Assembly: GCA_007571185.1 (NCBI GenBank)
Contig: RKRX01000227.1
Coordinates: 1 to 10,857, forward strand
Direction of reading: 5' to 3'
DNA: 10,857 nucleotides
Origin: Oceanicaulis sp.
GTDB taxonomy: Bacteria > Pseudomonadota > Alphaproteobacteria > Caulobacterales > Maricaulaceae
Below the pieces are notes generated by a model. The model saw only the letters and a list, made by a program, of their open reading frames with translations. It had not been told where the DNA came from and made no database searches. Positions within the stretch are counted from its first letter, which is position 1; each line of letters opens with the position of its first letter. Of the stretch, positions 5,643 to 10,857 are shown piece after piece. The position numbers and the translations under genes were made by a program.

Positions 5643-7557
5643 CTGTTGCAGCTCCAAGCTCGAATTCTGCAGTGGTGAGAGCAACCACTTCGTCCTCGGC
5701 TTGAGTAGGCTCACAAACCTGCTTTAGGTTCCGGCAGGCGTTTCGTAGCCATTCTGGTGTCTCGTCCTCGGTACATTGAGCCAGAAAGTCCGCGAGTCCC
5801 AAATTCCCTTTCGCCCAAGAGAAATATTCGGAAAGTGCATCATGGGCATTCGCGACTGGATCAGGGTATTTCTGACTTAGATGTAGAGGCCATTCCAACG
5901 CACTAGCAAATCTTTGAAGCGCGGTATCTGTAGTACCTTGAATCACAAGAGATTCGATTCCTTTTTTTTCATGCATAAGCAGAAGATCAACTTCTGCCTT
6001 AATTGAATTCTGTACTTTGACATCCTGTTTGTCGCAAATTGCAAAAGTAAGTTTACCCAATCCCTTAAAAAACTTGGCCATTTCTGCAACCTTAGAATCA
6101 CCACCTGCATTAAGAGTGCATATTCCTAAGGCTTCTAGTGATTTGTATTTTGAAGGATTTAGCTCAGCCAACCGACGACATACTACCGGGAATGCAATGG
6201 TTTCTGTTTCACCTTCAGCGATCAGAACTCGGCGGGATAGAAGCCCTTCGCAGAAGCGGGTTCGAAATCCCTGTCTGTAGGCTTTTGGCTTCAAGTTGCG
6301 AGGCAAGTTGATGAATTTCCGACACAGTTTTCCATTTGCATTTCGACTGAGCACTACGGTCTCATCCATTGTAAACTCTTCGAGAACGTAAGGCGAATGT
6401 GATGTAAAAATTGCCTGTGATGCAAGTGAACGAATTTCGTGCACGATGCGTTTCTGAGCATAAGGTGGAATAGCCGTCTCGGGTTCTTCCATAGCAAAAA
6501 TGACGTTCTGCTTATCAACAGCAATCTGTGATAGCATCGCAAGCACCAACATATTGATTGTGCCTGTCCCCTGCCGATAAAAGGGCGCAGCATGATTGCC
6601 ATCGCCTGTTGCGATGAAGGCGGTTATGACCTTACGTAGATGCTCGCGGGTGAGCTTTGAAACCTTAAGGTGAGGTTCAACACCCCATTCTTTGGGGATG
6701 TATCTCTCCAATGCAGCGTTAATACTCACCAATATACCAGAGATACCCAATTCGGGGTCTGCGGCGACAGTGAAATCCGCCAGCTTGTCGATGGTATCCT
6801 CCCACATCTGCGGTCGGACCTCTTTTAACCGAAGGATAATGTCCAGGAGACTACCCCGCTCCAAGCTTAAAGCACGGTTTCCAGTGCGGAGGGAACGAAG
6901 ATATAGAAAACCGCATATCTCCTTGTCCTTCTTTCGGAACTCATCAGGCGTATCGCCCTTATTCAGGCTCTGTGTGAAGTACGTCTTTCCTTGGAAATCA
7001 TCTTCGTCAGCATCGTACCAGCCTTGAAATGTCACACGCAGGGCTTCGGTAATGTGGTCAGGATCAATCCCTTTGGGGTCTGGCTCATTGTAGAACCTGT
7101 CGGCTTTTGCGTCCCAGAACTCCACATAATAGCCAAAGCGCGCCTTTTGTTCCTCGGAAAGATCAACGATAGCAACTTCGACCTCGATACGGAATGCTTC
7201 GGCAGGACCATCTCCGGCGGGTTCGGTAACTTCAGACCAACCTGAGTCCACTGGTATTGGCTGATCTTCTGCAACTTGGCCCCGACCATTCGGAGCCTTG
7301 GCGAGATATCGTCCCTGATAGAAATCGTGTTCATCTATGGGTGGAAAGCGATTAAGGCGATCCGGCCCAAGAGCCAAATCTAAGGCCTCAAGGATAGTCG
7401 TCTTGCCTGTATTATTATCACCGATGAGAACGGTATGTTTGGGCAAGACAATCGTAGCGGCCTCAATACCGCGAAAGTTCTTTAGCTGGATCCGGTTAAC
7501 TCTCAATTTCCGACAAGCTCCTTTGAGTGTTTTTGAAACGAGATTGTAACTACTCAT
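5626..7557 (-). CDS. gajA: OLD-family ATP-dependent endonuclease (ABC ATPase + TOPRIM), GajA-like
   Basis: A predicted overcoming-lysogenization-defect nuclease paired with a UvrD helicase, i.e. class 2 OLD or GajA. Family knowledge: GajA is a nucleotide-controlled DNA nuclease that degrades phage DNA. Numbered from the ATG at 7557 (643 aa): Walker A GDNNTGKTT (46-54); ABC signature-like YRQGTGTINML; Walker B FAMEEPE (M356, E357, E358); switch histidine in TSHSPY (H387); then the TOPRIM domain with AEGETE (E448 and E452, an ExxxE pair), AICDKQD (D509) and AKGNLGLADFLA, whose K583 fits the conserved lysine. The start is uncertain: GTG 7572, ATG 7557 (a purine-rich AGGGAG directly abuts it) or TTG 7506, which has AAAGGAG 11 nt upstream and begins LRVNRIQLKNF, the typical OLD N-terminus. 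Composition is AT-richer than the flanks. Confidence 0.85.
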   Translation of the reverse strand: MSSYNLVSKTLKGACRKLRVNRIQLKNFRGIEAATIVLPKHTVLIGDNNTGKTTILEALDLALGPDRLNRFPPIDEHDFYQGRYLAKAPNGRGQVAEDQPIPVDSGWSEVTEPAGDGPAEAFRIEVEVAIVDLSEEQKARFGYYVEFWDAKADRFYNEPDPKGIDPDHITEALRVTFQGWYDADEDDFQGKTYFTQSLNKGDTPDEFRKKDKEICGFLYLRSLRTGNRALSLERGSLLDIILRLKEVRPQMWEDTIDKLADFTVAADPELGISGILVSINAALERYIPKEWGVEPHLKVSKLTREHLRKVITAFIATGDGNHAAPFYRQGTGTINMLVLAMLSQIAVDKQNVIFAMEEPETAIPPYAQKRIVHEIRSLASQAIFTSHSPYVLEEFTMDETVVLSRNANGKLCRKFINLPRNLKPKAYRQGFRTRFCEGLLSRRVLIAEGETETIAFPVVCRRLAELNPSKYKSLEALGICTLNAGGDSKVAEMAKFFKGLGKLTFAICDKQDVKVQNSIKAEVDLLLMHEKKGIESLVIQGTTDTALQRFASALEWPLHLSQKYPDPVANAHDALSEYFSWAKGNLGLADFLAQCTEDETPEWLRNACRNLKQVCEPTQAEDEVVALTTAEFELGAATDEADC

Positions 7558-7891
7558 CTCCCTGTCGATCACTGCTCCCGCCAGTCTCTCGATCCAGCAT
7601 AGGCATCGACCTCAGCTCCCGTACGCTCACTGTTTTGCGGTGTGCATACGAGATGCAACGGGCCGACAGTCGCAGGGTCTGATTGCTATCGGGTTTGGCT
7701 TCAGCGTTTATCCAGAGCGTGTCATTAACTATTTGAACCATACGAGTGGACAAACAAGGTGCATAACCCATCTGACCATAACCTGCATCCTGTCGTGTAC
7801 CATGGACCCGTTCACCGTGTAAGAGTGAACATCTGTCAGGTGATCCTGTAACAGAGCCTGACAGTGCAATCATCCGCAGAACCTTTTCCAT
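7550..7891 (-). CDS. Doubtful 113-codon open frame running into the nuclease start
   Basis: A minus-strand frame from ATG 7891 to TAG at 7550-7552 encodes 113 residues (begins MEKVLRMIAL, ends SSDRQGDE). I recognise no domain, and it shows no signal peptide or membrane segment. Its stop overlaps the ATG start of the OLD nuclease by 8 nt, a spacing that would permit coupled translation. Against it: no ribosome site before 7891, the ATG lies 7 nt from the oppositely directed EamA start, and the frame spans a nested inverted repeat that looks regulatory. An internal ATG (residue 51) is an alternative start. It could be an uncharacterised leader gene, a decayed fragment, or an accident of an open leader. 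Confidence 0.2.
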   Translation of the reverse strand: MEKVLRMIALSGSVTGSPDRCSLLHGERVHGTRQDAGYGQMGYAPCLSTRMVQIVNDTLWINAEAKPDSNQTLRLSARCISYAHRKTVSVRELRSMPMLDRETGGSSDRQGDE

Positions 7892-7897
7892 TCGGTC
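7558..7897. other. Spacer between defence operon and EamA gene
   Basis: This 340-bp stretch separates the divergent nuclease and exporter genes. By eye its composition resembles the AT-richer defence operon as far as about 7870 and then becomes GC-rich. It should contain both promoters, but I could not place a convincing -35/-10 pair on either strand. Apart from the doubtful minus-strand frame and the nested inverted repeat at 7833-7864, I see no RNA gene, integrase fragment or flanking direct repeat. Confidence 0.6.
7833..7864. promoter_or_regulatory. Nested inverted repeat, possible operator
   Basis: CTGTCAGG (7833-7840) and CCTGACAG (7857-7864) form a perfect 8-bp inverted repeat. Inside its 16-nt loop sits a second dyad, CTGT-A-ACAG (7846-7854). 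The outer arms end 33 nt before the EamA start and about 275 nt upstream of the nuclease. There is no T-tract. A repressor binding site near the EamA promoter, or a junction feature of the island, is possible; no regulator gene is nearby. Confidence 0.35.
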
Positions 7898-8836
7898 GTG
7901 TGCGTGTCCCAGTCTCCCGCCTCATCCGCGTCTCGCTCCTCTTTGACAGGGGTTCTGGTGCTGGCCGCTGCGGCCAGTATTCTGGGATTTGTTTCCATTC
8001 TGGTCAGGGCTTCTGATCTGGGTCCCCAGGCGATCTCGTTCTGGCGCCTGTGTCTCAGCCTGCCGTTCATGGCCGCCTGGTTCGTTTTCGATCTGCGCCA
8101 ACGCCACAGGCGAGGCGCCCGATTCACTCTCAAACCGCCCGGCTGGAAAGCATTGGGATTGGCGGGCGCCTTGTTTGCGGCGGACCTGGCGTTCTGGCAT
8201 GCGGGCATCAAGCTCACCACGGTCGCCAACGCCACCTTGTTGGCCAATCTCACCCCTATCCTGGTGGCCATCGCCGCCTGGGTGCTGTTTGGCGAAAAAA
8301 TCACCCGGGGCTTTGTCTTCGCCGGATCACTGGCGATCATCGGGGCGGTTTGTCTGGCCAGCGCCAATGTGCAATTTGCGCCTGAACGTCTGACCGGCGA
8401 TATCCTGTCGGCGCTCACCTCGGTTTGGTACGCCGCCTATCTTCTGGCCGTACGCGCCGCCCGGCGGGCAGGGGCGGCGACGGTGCAGGTCATGTTCTGG
8501 GCCACAGTGGTGGGCACGCCATTGGCGCTGATGATCACGGTGGGCTTTAATGAACCCCTGATGCCGCCCACGCTTGCCGACTGGTGGCCCTTGCTGACAC
8601 TGGCGGTGGTTATTCATGTGGGCGGGCAGGGCGGCATTGCTTACGGGCTGGGTCATACCCCGGCAGCGCTGGCGACCTTGATTATCTTGATACAGCCCAT
8701 CGTCTCCACCGCAGCAGGCTGGCTTTTGTTCGGCGAAGCCCTGACGCCCGTGCAGTGGCTGGGCGCCGCACTAGTCCTGTTGGGCATTTACGCCGCCCAG
8801 CGCTTTCGTCTTCAGTCCGCGAGCGCGGGAGGCTAA
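7898..8836 (+). CDS. EamA/DMT-family transporter
   Basis: A 312-residue inner-membrane protein of the drug/metabolite transporter superfamily with two EamA repeats, usually exporters of amino acids or other small metabolites. Seen: about ten hydrophobic helices; the first repeat ends with ATLLANLTPILVA followed by LFGEKIT; the second with ATLIILIQPIVST followed by LFGEALTPVQWLGA, the classic paired EamA ends. The start is weakly defined: GTG at 7898 or GTG at 7904, neither with a clear ribosome site, and both close to the right edge of the AT-rich island. The gene's own leader may therefore have been altered. The Rieske oxygenase starts 12 nt downstream, suggesting one transcript. The substrate cannot be inferred. 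Confidence 0.85.
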   Translation: MCVSQSPASSASRSSLTGVLVLAAAASILGFVSILVRASDLGPQAISFWRLCLSLPFMAAWFVFDLRQRHRRGARFTLKPPGWKALGLAGALFAADLAFWHAGIKLTTVANATLLANLTPILVAIAAWVLFGEKITRGFVFAGSLAIIGAVCLASANVQFAPERLTGDILSALTSVWYAAYLLAVRAARRAGAATVQVMFWATVVGTPLALMITVGFNEPLMPPTLADWWPLLTLAVVIHVGGQGGIAYGLGHTPAALATLIILIQPIVSTAAGWLLFGEALTPVQWLGAALVLLGIYAAQRFRLQSASAGG

Positions 8837-8848
8837 TAAACCCGAGTC

Positions 8849-9988
8849 ATGACCAATACTGCAAACACACCCGTCCCTGTGATCAAGGCGCCCGCCGAAC
8901 CCGGAAATGACGCATTCCGCGCCCTGGGCGGACCCCTGACCCGGGACATTTGGTATGTGGCCCTGACGGCAGGTGAGCTTAAAACAGGCACGCTCTACAA
9001 AAAGAAATTCCTCAACGAACCCATTGTGATGGGACGCGATGAAACCGGCGCCCCCTTTGCGCTGCGTGATCTGTGTCCACACCGGGGCGTGCCCTTGTCA
9101 GCCGGCCGGCTTCTGGACGAACCCGACGGCGCCAAGAGCGTGCAATGTCCCTATCACGGCTGGCGGTTCCGGCCCGACGGCGGCTGCCTGCACATTCCCT
9201 CTTTGGTCGAAGGGCAATCCTTTGATCTTGAGAACATCAAGGTGCGCCGCTATCATCTGGCTGAGCAGGATGACCTGATCTGGATTTACATGCCCGCCGA
9301 TCCGAACAGCGCGCCCGACCATCCGCCCCCGCGCTTCGCCAACATGGTGCTAAAGAAGGGACAAGCCGAGGCCAAGGTAAAATATGTGGAGACCGCCGAG
9401 CTAGCGTGTCACCAGGACCATGCGGTGATTGGCCTGTTAGACCCGGCCCACACCCCGTTCGTTCACAAAAGCCCGCTCTGGCGCAGTTCCAAAACCCTGA
9501 AAGAAAAAGAGAAACACTACAAACCCAGCGAAATGGGTTTCACTATGCTCTCTCACAAACCTGTCAATTCCTACATCTATAATATTATTGGCGGGGAGAT
9601 CCGGGTGGAGATCCAGTTCCTGCTGCCGGGCTTGCGGGCGGAATCCATCCGCAACAGGACACGCGGTTTTCTGGGCCTTGCAGCCATCACGCCCATCGAT
9701 GAAAATCTGTGCGAGATCCGCGAGATCATGTACTGGGATGCGCCGATCCTGAACCTTGTCAAGTTGATCGCACGCCCTTTCACTCGTGCCTTTCTGCAGC
9801 AAGACGCCCGTATGATGAAATTGCAGGGCGAAGGCTTGTCCTATAACCCGCCGCTGATGCAGATCCCTGACGCCGACACGCTTATGGTCTGGTATCGACG
9901 GCTCAAGCGCGAATGGATGAAATCCAGAATGGAGGGTCGGCCCTTCATGAACCCGGTAGAGCCTGCCGTCCTGCGCTGGCGGACATGA
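8849..9988 (+). CDS. Rieske [2Fe-2S] non-heme iron oxygenase, alpha-subunit type
   Basis: A 379-residue cytoplasmic oxygenase of the aromatic-ring-hydroxylating/demethylating family. Electrons enter at a Rieske cluster and pass to a mononuclear iron that activates O2. Seen: Rieske ligands C76-x-H78 (in CPHRG) and C100-x2-H103 (in CPYHGW); mononuclear-iron motif D198-x2-H201-x4-H206 (in LLDPAHTPFVH), as in VanA-like enzymes; and a long C-terminal substrate domain. It lacks an attached reductase domain, and no ferredoxin or reductase gene is in the window, so partners must come from elsewhere. The ATG at 8849 lies 12 nt after the EamA stop; GGGAGG at 8827-8832 is 16 nt away, rather far, with a weaker CGAG nearer. 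The substrate is unknown: aromatic, quaternary amine or isoprenoid all remain possible. Confidence 0.88.
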   Translation: MTNTANTPVPVIKAPAEPGNDAFRALGGPLTRDIWYVALTAGELKTGTLYKKKFLNEPIVMGRDETGAPFALRDLCPHRGVPLSAGRLLDEPDGAKSVQCPYHGWRFRPDGGCLHIPSLVEGQSFDLENIKVRRYHLAEQDDLIWIYMPADPNSAPDHPPPRFANMVLKKGQAEAKVKYVETAELACHQDHAVIGLLDPAHTPFVHKSPLWRSSKTLKEKEKHYKPSEMGFTMLSHKPVNSYIYNIIGGEIRVEIQFLLPGLRAESIRNRTRGFLGLAAITPIDENLCEIREIMYWDAPILNLVKLIARPFTRAFLQQDARMMKLQGEGLSYNPPLMQIPDADTLMVWYRRLKREWMKSRMEGRPFMNPVEPAVLRWRT

Positions 9989-10045
9989 ATTTCAGCGCTT
10001 TTTCAGACATTGCCTCCAACCCGCATCCGGCCTAGATCCACCTTC

Positions 10046-10252
10046 ATGATCACCATTGTTGATAGTGTTCTTTACGCGGGGTTGGCGGTGGTGTTCGCCA
10101 CCTTGGCGATGGGAATTTTCGCCCTGTTCCGGGGCGGCGCATTCGGTCGGAGCTGGTCCAACAGGCTGATGCGCGCCCGCGTCTTGTTTCAGTTCGTCGT
10201 TGTGATCATTCTGGTGGCCGGCTTTTGGCTCAAGCAGAATATTATGGGATAG
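10046..10252 (+). CDS. HIG1-domain twin-transmembrane protein
   Basis: A 68-residue membrane protein of the hypoxia-induced (HIG1) family, small alphaproteobacterial relatives of mitochondrial factors associated with respiratory complexes. Seen: two hydrophobic helices (about residues 8-25 and 47-63) joined by a short basic loop with the family pattern GGAFGRSWSNRLMRARVLFQ. The ATG at 10046 gives the usual family length; a TTG at 10010 would add 12 polar residues and is less likely. There is no clear Shine-Dalgarno sequence, and it starts 57 nt after the oxygenase stop, so it may be the end of that transcript or have its own start. A role in respiratory-complex support is inferred from the family only. 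Confidence 0.8.
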   Translation: MITIVDSVLYAGLAVVFATLAMGIFALFRGGAFGRSWSNRLMRARVLFQFVVVIILVAGFWLKQNIMG

Positions 10253-10297
10253 TCCGATGGCTGGCCCTCAGCATGGCTCCCTTGCTATCTTGCTCTC

Positions 10298-10326
10298 TTG
10301 AGATCATCAGGGCATGGCGTTACACA
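10298..10326 (+). promoter_or_regulatory. Candidate sigma-70-type promoter for the YceI gene
   Basis: TTGAGA (10298-10303), a 17-nt spacer and TACACA (10321-10326) lie 32 nt before the YceI start. The -35 matches consensus at 5 of 6 positions and the -10 at only 3 of 6. The spacing and position are right, but the -10 is weak. Confidence 0.3.
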
Positions 10327-10357
10327 TTGGACATCCCTTCCACGGAGACAAACCATC

Positions 10358-10714
10358 ATGAAGACCTTGTTCACCGCCCTTCCGGTTGCAGCCTTGCTGG
10401 GCCTCGGCGTTATGGCTCAAAACGCTGACGCCGCACCAGAAGTCTATGCCTTCGACAAGACCCACACCGAAATCCGCGCCAGCTGGATGCATCTGGGTTT
10501 TTCGCGTCAGGCTGTGAGCTTCACCCGTTATGACGGCGAGTTGCTGTTGGATTTCGACACTCCATCGGCCTCCACCATCGACGTCACTTTCGACCTCATC
10601 GACGGCCTGTATGTGGGCCCGAACCAGGAGCGATTCATCGACCATCTGAACGCCGCCGACCTGTTTGACACCGCCCGGTGTCAAACAGGTCGGCGGCGTT
10701 CAGATGGTCGATGA
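10358..10714 (+). pseudogene. YceI-family periplasmic protein, 5' part, interrupted by a fold-back
   Basis: The first 106 or so residues are a normal YceI-family protein (lipocalin-like barrel that binds isoprenoid-type lipids in the periplasm). Seen: a signal peptide (MKTLFTALPVAALLGLGVMA, cleavage near ADA/AP), then YAFDKTHTEIRASWMHLGFS and GLYVGPNQERFIDHLNAADLFDT. GGAG at 10344-10347 is 10 nt before the ATG at 10358. At about 10674 the frame enters the inverted copy of its own sequence, adds some 12 meaningless residues (CQTGRRRSDGR) and stops at 10714. Whole YceI proteins have about 190 residues, so the C-terminal half is missing here. Either the gene is genuinely broken or the join is artificial; the real gene may well be intact in the organism. 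Confidence 0.8.
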
Positions 10715-10857
10715 ATCGCTCCTGGTTCAGGCCCACATACAGGCCGTCGATGAGGGCGAAAGTGACGTCGATGGTTGAGGCCGATGGAGTGTCGAAATCC
10801 AACAGCAACTCGCCGTCATAACGGGTGAAGCTCACAGCCTGACGCGAAAAACCCAGA
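10492..10857. repeat. 182-bp near-perfect palindrome (inverted repeat) to the window edge
   Basis: Bases 10492-10673 reappear as reverse complement in 10676-10857 with a 2-nt spacer (CC at 10674-10675). Paired positions sum to 21349. I find three mismatches in 182 pairs: 10573/10776, 10593/10756 and 10620/10729. The repeat is still pairing at the last base of the window, so the true arm may be longer. Both arms are YceI coding sequence. Confidence 0.95.
10676..10857 (-). pseudogene. Inverted partial copy of the YceI gene
   Basis: On the minus strand, from the window edge inward, the reading frame LGFSRQAVSFTRYDGELL continues to LNAADLFDT and then runs into the other arm, stopping at 10635. 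Compared with the plus-strand copy it has one silent change (serine TCC to TCA) and two amino-acid changes (Asp to Ala in VTFDL, Pro to Leu in YVGPN). Its 5' end lies outside the window. It is either a second allele joined head to head by assembly or amplification, or a real inverted duplication. Confidence 0.75.

Noticed and set aside
7640..7822. Plus-strand 60-codon frame in the spacer
   Set aside because: It has no ribosome site, no recognisable domain and no coding-like pattern.
7558..7897. Attachment site, tRNA or integrase scar at the island edge
   Set aside because: I looked for direct repeats shared with 3800-3870, tRNA-like folds and recombinase fragments and saw none that hold up by eye.
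1..10857. CRISPR array, insertion-sequence ends or rRNA/tRNA genes
   Set aside because: No regularly spaced repeats, transposase frames or RNA-gene cores were visible on either strand.

Overview
The window looks like chromosome of a moderately GC-rich Gram-negative bacterium, most likely an alphaproteobacterium. The GC-rich codon use, the HIG1-domain twin-membrane protein and the mix of transporters point that way, but no rRNA or marker gene fixes the taxon. The last 366 bases form a near-perfect palindrome that may be an assembly artefact.

Layout. (1) 1-69: possible tail of an upstream gene. (2) 109-2248, plus strand: a metal-handling cassette of a ZIP-family permease, a His-rich DUF2796/ZrgA-like periplasmic protein overlapping it by 4 nt, and a DUF3299 exported protein. 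All three fit import or handling of zinc or a similar divalent metal across the periplasm; no ABC transporter genes are present. (3) 2322-3800, minus strand: a PutP-like sodium:solute symporter, convergent with the cassette across a hairpin-containing spacer. (4) 3870-7557, minus strand: a visibly AT-richer two-gene operon of an OLD-family ATPase/TOPRIM nuclease followed by a UvrD-like helicase, overlapping by 17 nt. This is the architecture of the Gabija anti-phage system (GajA/GajB; class 2 OLD plus helicase). (5) 7558-7897: a spacer with no convincing gene; it holds a nested inverted repeat and a doubtful 113-codon frame that runs into the nuclease start. (6) 7898-10252, plus strand: an EamA/DMT exporter, a Rieske non-heme iron oxygenase 12 nt behind it, and a small HIG1-domain membrane protein. 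(7) 10358 to the end: the 5' half of a YceI-family periplasmic protein, which breaks at about 10674, where the sequence folds back on itself for 182 bp to the window edge.

The ancestral arrangement around the defence operon was probably a divergent pair, symporter leftward and EamA rightward, with the Gabija-like island inserted between their promoters. Only about 30-70 bp of GC-rich sequence remains upstream of either host gene. The symporter lies directly downstream of the helicase on the same strand and may now receive its transcripts. I saw no integrase, tRNA, insertion-sequence ends or CRISPR array.
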